NCBI RefSeq assembly: GCF_027244095.1
Contig: NC_069658.1
Span: forward strand, 51,571,001 to 51,635,000
Length of the DNA: 64,000 nucleotides
Direction: 5' to 3'
Source of the DNA: Hemicordylus capensis
Lineage: Eukaryota; Chordata; Lepidosauria; Squamata; Cordylidae
Shown: one piece after another, positions 12,801 to 24,800 of the stretch
Numbering within the stretch: the first letter of the stretch is position 1
Layout of the letters: each line of letters starts with the position of its first letter
Program-made: the position numbers and the translations under genes
The notes under the pieces: generated by a model
The model's database searches: none
Told to the model about the DNA's origin: nothing
What the model saw: the letters and a program-made list of their open reading frames with translations, nothing else

Positions 12801-15800
12801 ACCTGCTGCTTGTTCTGGGAGCTACATGTGAGAGGTGTGGCTTTCAGGACTTGTTGGATTAAAAGCAGGGAGGCTCGCCAAAGGCATAGCCATCGGGCCA
12901 CCTGTAGGCGGCCACTGAAGCCGGCCACCAAAGCGGGCCAGCCTTTGGGGCTGGGCCTTTGTAAGTGGGACCGAGGGCTGGGGGGTTGGATTGGGCCTGG
13001 CCTTTTGCAGATATGTGTTTGGGCTCCCTTGAGGGGGATGGTGCTGGGTGTGCGCCCAGCAATTCTGGGCAGCTATTACTGTTGTGGTGGGGAATAGAAG
13101 AATTGGTGCTATCAGAGCAGCTGGCCATTACAGGGGAAGGGAAATTAGTAATGTAGTAACTGTTTCTACTTCCAACTGCTCTATCAACTCTCAGGCCTCG
13201 GGGAGCAGCCCCAATGACCCACAGAGTCTGGCCTTGCTCCTCTGTAATGCCAGGTCAGTTCAGAATAAGACCGAAATTGTCCACGATTTGATCGTGGATG
13301 AAGGAGCTGACCTGGCATGTATAACCAAGACCTGGTTGGGGGAGGCGAGTGGTCCTGTGTGGGCTCAGCTTCTCCCACCAGGTTATTCTTTCATAGAGTA
13401 GGCTAGAGGATGTGGGTGGGCGGTGGGGTGGAGTGGCTGTGGTCCATAAGAATACCATTTCCCTTACCAGGGCCCCTGCGAGACAGTTGTCTTATATTGA
13501 ATGCATATTTCTGTGGCTGGGAACTAGGGATAGACTGGGGATTCTGTTGGTGTACTGACGTACCATCCACCCCGCTGCTCAACTGACTCCCTAACTGAGC
13601 TGTAGGAGCTGGTTGCAGAGTTGGTTTTGGAGTCTCCTAGACTTTTAGTGCTGGGGGACTTCAATATCCACTTTGGGACTGGCTTGTCTGGTCAGGAGTT
13701 CATAGTGGCCATGACAACTATGGGCCTATCCCAATTAGTTTCTGAACCAACTCATGTTGCTGGCCACACATTTGATTTGGTCTTTTGTTCGGATCAGGGG
13801 GGTGTTCCGTGGGTGGTGGATCCTGTCATTTCCCCATTGTCATGGACGGACCACTACCTGGTTAAGGTTGGTCTCACAGCCGCAATCCACCACCCCTGCA
13901 GGGGTGGTGGACCTATTAGGATGGTTCATCCGAAAAGGCTGCTGGACCCAGTAGGATTTCAAAAGGCCTTGGAGGATTTTGACGTTGGTGCAGCCAGTGA
14001 TTCTGTCGATGCCCTGGTGGGAACTTGGAACAGGGAACTCATCAGGGCAGTAGACATGATTGCTCCTAAGCATCCCTTCTGACCTGCTTCAAAAATGGCC
14101 CCTTGGTATACTGAGGAGGAGTTGTGGGGGCTGACGCAGTTGGGTAGGCGACTAAAGCACTCAGTTCAAATCTGACAGGATACAGCATGCGACCCATTTG
14201 AAGCGTTATGCGGTCACGATGCGTGCAGGAAAAAAGAGCTTTTGGTCTGCGCGCATTGCTGCTGCAGGTTCATGCTCAGCGGAGCTATCCCGGCTTGTGA
14301 GGAGTTTGATTTCTGCTCCTTCAAATCAGTCCCCGGGGTCGTTCTGCTGTGATGCCTTTAATGGGTTTTTTGCAAACAAGATCTCCTGTATACGGGCCGA
14401 CTTGGACTCCACTGTTTTTGCAGGATCTATGGAAGAGGTGTCCAGCAATCCCTCTTGCAGTATTAGATTGGATCAGTTTCAATCTGTGACTCCTGAGGAT
14501 GTGGACAAGCTGCTTGGGGCGGTGAGGCCTACCACCTGTTCTCTGGATCCTTGCCCGACTTGGCTGCTTCTATCTAGCAGGGAGATTGTTGGAGATGACC
14601 TAGTTAATATCATAAACACATCACTGAGGGAGGGTAGGGCGCCCCCTTGTTTGAAGGAGGCATTGATTAGACCACTCCTAAAGAAGCCTTCTCTGGATCC
14701 CTTAGTGATGGACAGTTACAAGCCAATCTCCAATCTTCCTTGGTTGGGCAAGGTGATTGAGAGGGTGGTGGCCGACCATCTCCAGGCGGTCTTGGAGGAA
14801 ACTGATTATCTAGATCCATTTCAAACTGGCTTTAGGGCTGGCTATGGGGCTGAGACAGCCTTGGTCGGCCTGATGGATGACCTTTACTGGGGAATCAACA
14901 GAGGGAGTGTAACTCTGCTGGTTCTTCTGGATCTCTCAGTGGCGTTCGATACCATTGACCATGGTATCCTTCTGGATCACCTGGGGGAGTTGGGGATGGG
15001 GGAACTGCTCTGCAGTGGCTCCGCTCCTATCTCTTGGGTAAATTCCAGATGGTGGAGCTTGGTGACAGTTGCTCCTCAAAACAGGAGCTGCTATATGGAG
15101 TCCCCCAGGGCTCCATTCTGTCACCAATACTTTTTAATATCTACATGAAACCGCTGGGTGAGGTCATCAGATTATTTGGTGCTGGGTGTTATCAGTATGC
15201 TGATGACACCCAAATCTACTTCTCCTTTTCATCTTCAGGAAATGGTACTCATTCTCTAAATGCCTGGCCTACAGGCAGTAATGGTCTGGATGAGGGAAAA
15301 CAAATTGAAGCTGAATCCAAGCAAGACGGAGTGCTCATTGTAGGGGCTCAGAATCTGAGGGATGAGTTAGATCTCCCTGTGCTGGATGGGGTTACATTCC
15401 CCAAAAGGAGCAGGTGTGCAGCTTGGGAGTATTCCTGGACCCAGGCCTCACCCTGGTATCTCAGGTGGAGGCCATGGCCAGGAGTGCTTTCTATCAGCTT
15501 CAGCTGATTCGACAGCTGCGCCCATTCCTTGGAGAGGATGACCTCAAAACAGTGGTGCATCAGCTGGTAACCTCCTGGCTCAACTACTGCAATGCGCTCC
15601 ACGTAGGGCTGCCTTTGTACGTAGTCCAGAAACGTCAGTTAGTTCAGAATGTGGCAGCCAGGTTGGTCTCTGGGGCAACCCAGAGAGACCATATGATGCC
15701 TGATTTGAAACAGCTACACTGGCTGCCAATATGTCTCCGGGCAAAATACAAAGTGCTGGTTATTACCTTTAAAGCCCTGAACGGCTTAGGTCCGAGTTAT

Positions 15801-18800
15801 CTAAGAGATAATAGTTTTTACATGATCCCCACCGCACGTTAAGATAATCTGAGGAGGTCCGTCTCCAGTTGCCACCGGTTCATCTGGTGGCAACGCAGAG
15901 GCGGGCCTTTTCTGCAGCTGCTCCTGGGCTGTGGAATGCACTCCCAGAAGAAAATCGTAATTTGAGATCATTGCTGTCCTTCAGGAGAGCCCTTAAAACC
16001 TACCTATTTGACCTGGCCTTCCAGGGTTTTAAATGATTAACTGTTTTAAATTGTTGCCCTGATTTTCAGGGCTTTTAGCTGTTTTATTGGTTTTATTGTG
16101 TTTTAATAGTTTGATTTTAATTGTTAATTTGTTTTAATTGTTACCATGGTGTGAACCGCTCTGAGCCATTTTGGAAAGGTGGTATATAAATCAAATAAAT
16201 AAATAAATAAATAAATAAACAAACAAACAAACAAATAAATAAATAAATATGGACCGTTTCAAGTGTTTTGAGCTCAAAACAAAATGCCCTTTAAATAAAG
16301 GACCTGTTTCGAGCATGGAACAAAAAAAAAAAAACCCATAACGTTTCAAAGTGCCATTTTGTAGGCCTTGGAGGCCCTTGCTGATCATTTTTTCTGGCAC
16401 TGGCTTCCGATTTCCTTGCTGCTTGGTTGGCTTATTATACAAATCAAGTAATGTCATGGGTAACTGTGCCCCCATTTGCTGGAGGAAGAAGGGAGCCCAA
16501 AAGGAGGGCATTTCAAAATGTATTCAAAGGGACTGGGGGGCAGAGAGAGACCTTATAGTGTGCCTCTCATCAGGAGAGGAGGAAGGAAGGTTTGATTTTG
16601 TGGTTTTCTTTTCTCAGCACCAAGTATAATATGCCGAGCTACAGCTGCTAAAACTATCTGAGTTTTGCTGGATCTCACATCGATAAAAGCAGGACTTGAG
16701 TGCCTGCCTTCCTTGAGTGGTGGTTTGGTTTGTTGCAAGATAGTGGGGCTATTCTCACGATCACAAAAATCAGGCTAGGAAAATCCTAGCCCAATTTTTG
16801 TGATCGTAAGAACCACCGGGCTCGCAGCCGAGCCCGGTGGTTCTGGAGCGGCTAGCTCGCCCCTTAGCCCGGGTTTGCGGAGCGAGCGCTCCGCAAACCC
16901 AGACTATCTGTTTGTGAGTAGCCGTGGTGCAGCTCTGCACCGTGGCTACTCACGAGTAGACCCCCGGCTGGGAGGCTTAAAAGCAGCCTCCCGGCTCGGG
17001 GGTCTCCCCAGTATGTGCAGCCCCCGAGCTCGCCAGCCATCCTGTGGGTGGCCGATCTGGCCGCCCAGGGCTCCCTGCCCGCTCATGAGCAGGGAGAGTA
17101 GGCTTAGCCTGCTCTTCCCGCTCAGCGCCCTAAACCGGGTCTCACTGATCGTGAGACCCGGTCCAGTGTTGTGGCAAGAAATGGACAGTGGCAGCTGTTT
17201 GCCTATGTGTGTAAAAATTATATTTCTTGGTAGTTGCTGTGAGGAGCTCCATGTCTAGCCTGGAGACTAACGTGTGCTTCACTAACTACTCTGCAATCTG
17301 CACTGCAAGTTGTACTCAGTCAAAATGTGGTAGGGATGTGCACGAAACATTACATCAGGGCAGGGGGAGAAAGTGTTCACTTTAACAGGAGGAAGGCAGG
17401 TCTTACATGCCCCTCTGTTGCCCCAGAGCAGCGTTGTTCCTATTAAGTAGCCGTGCTGTCTGTTTCGAAAAGCCACACCACCCAGCTGCTTCTTGCTTGG
17501 GAACAGGAAGTTCCCTGTTCCCAGCAGCCCATGGGTGGCATCAGCACGTAAATGGCATCTGCACATGTGCGGACACCATCTTGAGTGGCAGTGCTTGCTG
17601 CTAAGGGTCCTGCTGTGGCAGCTGTTGTAATGCTAGGAATGTAAGGAGTCATAATTGTGTGTGATAGAACAACTTGTGCCAATGATATTACTGCAGCAAA
17701 GGCACTGCGGCTGGCAGTGGATTCTGGGTCAGTGATTCTTTTTTGGCCATTTTTGAACTGTTTGAAATGTGGTGTTGAGAGGAACAGATTCCCTTTTACT
17801 GTGTGCTTCTGCAGTGTTTTTTCAAGGCAGGGTTGCAAAATGCACTGCAAATTGCAAAGCAGAACTTGTGGGTACTCTGATGAAGCTTGTTCCAGCCACA
17901 GAGAACAATGGGGAAACTCGAAACACCCCAGTGTTCCCCATGGGTAGCTTCTAGTGACACCAAAATTTCTAACCTTTCCCCCAAACCCCCATAGGATCCT
18001 ACTGGAGTTTGGGGGGAAAGGTTAAAAAATGGTTAAAAATTGACCACTTGCTTAATTCTTTTGTGGGTTAGGTGGTAAGTAGCACCCATCATGCCCTACC
18101 ACCCAGCCCACTTTAGTGTCACCAGGAGCTACCCATGGGGGACAAAGGGGTGTTTCGAGTTTCCCCATTGTTCCCTACGGCCAAAACACTTGAAACTTTT
18201 TGAGTTTGATTCCATCAAAACAGTCAGTTCAGCTGCTGTTTCAACAAAATGTTTTAGCCATCTGCGTTTTGTTTCGAGCTCAAAACAAAACACAAAATCC
18301 ATTTCATGCACATCCCTAAAAAGCAGATGAAGAACCACAAAATTGTTTTTTTACCCCCTGGGGGAGGGGGGGGGTTCTAGCAGGAATACCTTAGGTATTC
18401 AAAAAAATAAAAACCCTTTGATTTACAGTATGATTATGGGTGTACCAGCTGCAACTAAACTCCCCTTTCTCAACAGTTCCCAGGGCAACCAGGGCAGAAG
18501 CTGTTTACGCCCCCTCCCCTTTGTGCCCACTCCCTCCCTTCCCCCTCACAAACATTCCGAGACTACTAGGCATGTGCAAATTTGACATTATGGGCCCCTC
18601 TGTTCTTAATTGGTAGAAATTCAAAACATATTTCAACTAACCCATGACAGCATGTTGTACAGAAAACAGAGCATCTAAAGAGATCTTTCCCAAAGCAATT
18701 GAGTCAGCCTGTGCTTCCCTAGTCAAGGCTAAAAAATCCCATTATAAAGATAGGAGAAAAAAAATACCTAACTATGGTCAAGCTTTCAAGTCTGCTATTC

Positions 18801-21800
18801 AACCTTTACTACTCATAACAGCCATTTCTCCTCAGATTTGATTTTTAAAAACTGGCACAGTTGTTGAGCAGACAATTCTGAGTGTAACATTGACCCTTCT
18901 AGCATAAACAGCGTAAACAGAAAGCTTTGAGAAGCCACACAAGGTTGGGTGTGAGGAGGTGGGGAGGGTCAGGTGAAAATACATGACAGAATGCTATTCT
19001 ACCTCTCCACCAATAATACACAGGCACTCCCATGCTGGTGTAATAATGATATCCTGACCTCAGAATGAGAAATATCTACATTCTAGCTTCGAGCTGAAGG
19101 ACCCTCAGGGACATACTTTGGAGAGTGCAGGGGGTTGCACAGGGAAGGAGGACTTCTCTTCCCTTGAACAAGTAGAATATTCTTCTGTTCACAGAAGTAC
19201 TATTCTGGATGCTGCTCACAATTTTTATAATCCAAAAGGGAGAATTGTTTTGGATTCTGTATAATCCAAAAGAATATATATACTTACTTCATAGGATTGT
19301 TTTCTGGCAGATAGTATATGAAGTCTCTCATAATCATTTTTGAACGATCTTCTGGAGTTTGTTTTTCAATTACTGGGCATTTATTTTTCCGTTGTTGCTA
19401 GACACAAAAATAAATATCTGTAAATTGGTTTGTTATCCCTTTAGCATTAATAAAGAATTATGATAATGAAAATTATTAATCAGATTGCTAAAGGTAGTAA
19501 TCAAGTTTCCCACTGTAGAGTGAGTGTGAGTGTATACACACAAACACTCCCCCATTCAAAAATTTTGATATATATATATAAAATTTTGAATGGGGGAGTG
19601 TGTGTGTGTGTACTGTTTAGTTGCTATAATAATTGAGTTGCAACTAAATCAAGTTTTTATACTGTCTAGTGGCATGATAAAAATGAATGTCATATAGCCT
19701 TTTGCACTACAGAATTGTATATCCTTAGAGTCAAGCAGGGTAATTTGAAATTAATGGATTATATTTGGCTCTCTTGGTGTCTTCCCGTCCCTACTCTTGG
19801 AAGAACAATAAGAAAGATCTTGGAGATCAGGGTTGCAATCCTATATGCACTTGCTTGGGAGCAGCAGTCAGTTTTATTTACTGAAGTCAATGATACATGC
19901 AACCCAGTCCTGGGCCTGAGCAAGTTGATTTACAAGCAAGTACTCAGAACTTCCAAAAAGGGCTGGTAGTTACTGAAAAGAATAGTGTTTGTCAATAAGA
20001 TAGTAAGTAAATTTACATGCTGTTTGCTTGATAATGATAAATATAGTATATGAAAATAGAGCATATTTCAGAGTTCATATTGAAGGCATAAAAAGTAGAG
20101 ATATAAAAGATTACACAGGTGAATTCAATGGATGATCCTACTGCAATTTAGGATGAAATGTTCTAGAGCTTAGTGCCTGGATCAAGCAAATATTCCCCAA
20201 AACCACACACAAACAATGCACAGACACTTAATATACCATATCAGACTTTAAAAATCTGATGATTTTTCCCCATGGTCCTATCTTTCATATAGAAAAGCCA
20301 GTATTAACCTAATGGGCTGGTTCAGACACCATAAGGAAACAGGATTAGACCTTGGTTTTGCATGCAGTCTCTTTGCCTTGAGAGTGTGCTCCCCTGCTTC
20401 AGGAGCCTTGGAAAAAATCTGCTTCTGATTGTGGTTAGCAAGAAGCCAGGATTGTTCATGATATCCAAACCAACCAATTCTGGATTATTCTACCCAAAGT
20501 TGCAAAATAAACTACAATCTGACCCCAGTTTCAAATTTGGTTTACAGGTTAATATGAAACAAAAGTTGCAAAAACAAACAACCAAGAAAACCCATCCCAG
20601 ACTTGACTCAGGCCACTGGCAGTCTCCAGCAGAGATGCTCTTACCCCTGGACTTCAGGGTCAAAGTCCAGGGATTCCACACCCCCTGGAGGCCCCCAAAT
20701 CCTCTTTAGTTTGTCCTGGTTGATGTGGTTTGTGGCCTCAAGAACCTACATGTTAAAAAAGGATGCTTATCTTGCAGCTTAATTTGCTGGGGGGGGGGGG
20801 CGGCTCCAAAGGCCTTTAGGTCCAGACTCGAAAACTACCTAGGTGCACCTCTGGTCTCCAGAAACCAATGATATATGCTTCCTGACATAGGCCTCTCTTC
20901 TTTTGCCTCTCCTCAGGAACCACATTTATATTAAATTCATCTTACTTTAAACCATATTACTTTTAAGGAGAGGCAGGCTATAAATCTCCTAAATTTATGC
21001 TGAAATGTGCTAAGATTGGGGCCAGATGTTATTCTGGCATGTCTAATTTCAATACTTTCTCACATACCATGGACAAGACTGGAGTCTCTTTTAAAAAAAA
21101 TATCAGTTCCACCACTGAATCATTCTCTCTTTCACATTTGTAGCTATCATTTCTGCTAGCGTGTACAAAAACCCTAACACTGCAAGCCTGTGTATATTCA
21201 GAAGCAAGCCCACTGAGTTCAATTAAACCTGCTAAATAAGTATGTATAGGGTGAAAGCCTTCCTCCATATACTTTCCTGGAAGTAAGTCCCATCGAACAT
21301 AGTCCTCTTTAATAATCTTGTTCAGATGACTAAACAAACCATGATTTGTTCAGTTGTGAACACAACCCAAAGCCTGCAGAGCCCACATACTCCATCCCTC
21401 CCCAACCAAACCTCAATTCGAATACCCAGGGAATTTGTTTTTAACCCACAGCTCCGTTGAAATTCAGGAGTTGTATTTTAACTATAGTTTATAATGCTAC
21501 CAAAAGAGACACCTTAAAAATGAAAGACTTTAGAGAAGTAAATTTTATATGGTGTCACATTAAGAAAGGCTACACTGGTCATATTCTATTTTTATTTCTT
21601 TACCCTCTTTCTCAAAACAATATCATAAAAACAGGTCAACATCCAGACTAATATTGCACACATGCAATGAGAGGCAGGGGGCTGGATTTTCACCAACCTT
21701 CCTTTTCATCTTGAGCCCTCTGTACATCTTGAAAATATTCCCTGGAGTTGTGAGCACAGCATTATTCTGGATCAGGGGTGGGCAAACCCGGCACTCCAGC

Positions 21801-24800
21801 TGTTGCTGAACTACAACAGACAAATTGTGGCTGGGAATGATGGGAGTTGTAGTTTGACAACAGCTGTAGGGCCAAGTTTGCCTGCCCTTGGTCTGGATGG
21901 TGGCCACTGTTACTATACCTTCTCTTTCTTCAATTCTTCCTTGAGCATCTTCCTTAGCTTCTGAGCTTTGATTATTTTCTCACGATCAGAACATATCCTT
22001 TTCTCTTTTTCTGGAGCAGATTTTGACTGTGACGTTTCATCTTGCATCAGTCTTTCCTGGGTAGGTCTCTCTTTGAGGGGAGAGGACGTGTTCTTCTGCA
22101 AGGCTTCCTCACTTCTATGAGCAGTTATGCATGCATTTGACTCTTTACTGACAGATTTTTTAAATGGAGAGAACTGTGGTACTTGGGGCACAGGTGTTTT
22201 CTTTTCAGGCAATATGGGCGACTTTGGAGAACTTTCAATATTAATTTTTTCAGGTGATGAAGACTCCTTCTGAAGCGGAGAGCCACTACAAGTAGGGGCA
22301 TGAGGCACTTGTTTTTGTGAACCTTTTGTTACCAAACTGACAACACGTGGAGTAGATGAAAGTGCAAATCTTGGTTTAGCAAGATTAGGCATAGTGGATA
22401 TTCGTTTTCTTCTCTGCAGAACAGTCTCTGCATGCTTACTACCATCTTTATCACCACTTGCATCATGGATATTATCATCTCTGGAAAATTCAAAGAGAAA
22501 CAAAGCTGTCATTAAATTATTGAAAGAGACAGATGAATTTGATTGTTTTTTTTAAATGGAACATATAGTATCCCCCAATGTCAAGTATATGAAATTAAGA
22601 GTTTTCATTTCTTTAAATATGCATTCTGTTTCAATATCAAACATTAATCCCATCAATATGTCTGTGCTTTAAACCTGATTCAATGATGGCTTATCTCCAA
22701 CTGCTGCCTAAGTACCGCTTTTACTTTTAGCATTCGGCAATCATAATCAACTCTCATATTAAAAAATACAATATCATTAACAAAAACAAACATCACTATG
22801 ACCCAGTGATGCAACCTGCAAAAGAGTTCAGGCTCTACAAAGCAAAATAGACTTATTTAATAAGCCTATGCATGAAATGGTTTAATGGTTTAATGGTTAT
22901 TATTCTTATAATCTGATCCTATGCATACTGATCCAGAAGAAAAACTCACTGAGTTCAATGAGGATTACTTCCTTGTAAATATGCCTGAGATGTAGCCTGA
23001 GGCTACAATCCTAAGCACACTTACTTAAGAGTGAGCCTCAATGAGCATAATGGTCCCTATGTACTGAACATGTATAGGACAGATGCACTCCTATGTACAC
23101 TCACATAAAATACCAATTCAGTGGACTTCTGAAAAGATGCACAAGAATGGGATGTTAGAGTGACATTAGGAAGAATTTAGAGATATTTTTCTCAAGGTTG
23201 AAAAGCACAACACCATTCAACTATAGATGCATAATCTAGTTTTGCAGATCTCATCATTTTAGACTTCATAAGCCCAATCATTAGGTTTTCTTCTATAACT
23301 CCCTAAAAGAAAATACCCATTCTAAATGCCTTTGTTTCTCATGCAAACTTAATATTTTATTTATATTTCCCCTCCCCTTTCTAAAAACAATAATCTGAAT
23401 CTTGGACAGTCACTTTATACAATTCAAGAGAAAACCATTCTAGTTTTGTACATATAATATGATTTGCTAGGGAGCTAGGCACACTTTCCAAACAAGTGCA
23501 TACGGATGCACTTTCCCTGAATTTGCATGTAATTCATATATTTGCACATGGCTGCTACAGCTATGTACTCAAATACAAAATGCATCTGAATGCTTTTTTA
23601 AAACTTTTTATGTTCCATACAAAGGAGGCTTTATTTTGATAAATATCAACAAATATCTACCACAGTCCAATACTTTCTTCTTAATTCTGATTTAAGTACC
23701 AAATAAGCACCAAACAGGCTTCTTAAAAAACAACTCTTCAGTTGGAGCGACTCAAATACTGTCAACCACTCTTTAACAAAAACAAATATTATTTTGCAAC
23801 TGCTACTTGACAAGCACTGCTTAAAAGTTTCAGTACACTCAATGGTTCCACTAAAACGAACATTTTTATTTACTTATTTTAACTGATTTGAAAAGTAGGA
23901 TATCAGTGTGTTAACAACCTGGTTTAAAAATCCCCATCTTAAAACATAGACAGCCACCCAGCCAACACAAGAAGCCACAATTAAAACATATATAAAACAA
24001 TGACAGATTCAAAAGATTCAGTAAGTCAGTCATAAGATGAAACACAGCAACTATCAAAACTCAAAGGCCTGATGAAACATGTGGGTCTTCAGTTCCCACA
24101 GAACACTAAAAGAGAAATGGCATAGCAGAAGGTGTTCCACATCTTAACCCTCTCTATCCCATCTCTTTTGACTACTTGCCATATCTTCCATGATGATGAG
24201 ACACAGAGCAGACATCTGAAATCAATCTTAAGGCATGGTCAAGTTCATATTGGAGAAGGATTTTCCTTAAGATAAACTAGATTTAGTCCATTAACACTAA
24301 CACTTTGAATTGTGGGGGGGGGGGAATTGAATGGGTAATCCAATCAAAAATGTAGGATTGGAATAAGAAGAATCTCTAAGACTCAGTTAAGACCCTAGTG
24401 GCTGAATTTTGAACCAACTGAAGTTTCTGGACTCACAGGAGAGCATTACAGTTAACTTGGATGCATTAGATCAGGGATTCCCAACAAGAGGTACTTGAAG
24501 GGCTCCCAGGGGGTAGTCAATTTCTATACCGTCCTTCCAAAAATGGCTCAGGGTGGTTTACACAGAGAAATAACAAATAAATAAGATGGATCCCTGTCCC
24601 CAAAGGGCTCACAATCTAAAAAGAAACATAGACACCAAAGACACCATCAACAGTCACTGGAGGTACTGTGATGGGGGTGGATAGGGCTAGTTATCCACCC
24701 CCAGAAATTAATGGGATAAGTTTACTTCAAATGGAAGTAATTTCAAAAAGTTTATTTCAATGGGAGCACTCATGAGAAACTTAGTCTGGTTGTAAACCTG

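Larger units (their letters stand above)
12590..16250 (+). mobile_element. L2-clade LINE, nearly full length
   Basis: A GC-rich 5' region begins with two copies of GAGCTGCAAGGCTATTCCA-like sequence at about 12615 and 12651. An endonuclease region follows (13230-14080: LLVLGDFNIHFGTGL, SWTDHYLVKV). The reverse transcriptase (14450-15510) reads SYKPISNLPWLGKVIERVV, FQTGFRAGYGAETAL, LLDLSVAFDTIDH, GVPQGSILSPILFNIY and QYADDTQIYFSF, so the YADD box is intact. The ORF2 C-terminus follows (15590-16030), then the 3' end GTGAACCGCTCTGAGCCATT with AAAT repeats (16190-16250). Several frameshifts and stops interrupt ORF2, so it is inactive. The length is close to a complete L2. Confidence 0.88.
7744..19287 (-). 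other. BDP1 intron 3 (11.5 kb), repeat-rich
   Basis: Holds, in order: a (CA)n run at 7908-7922, a SINE fragment 8020-8120, a hAT MITE 8407-8602, a small Tigger MITE 9092-9554, a Helitron end 10710, L2 tails 10970-11560, a palindromic hAT MITE 11753-12414, an L2 LINE 12590-16250, a multi-hairpin element 16745-17164, a hAT MITE 17331-18318, and unique sequence 18320-19287. No exon was found in it. Confidence 0.6.

Noticed and set aside
13048-15842. A host gene in BDP1 intron 3 with a long open frame
   Set aside because: The endonuclease and reverse transcriptase motifs make it the L2 LINE.
20362-20709. 115-codon frame in BDP1 intron 2
   Set aside because: No similarity recognised and the surrounding sequence is intronic.
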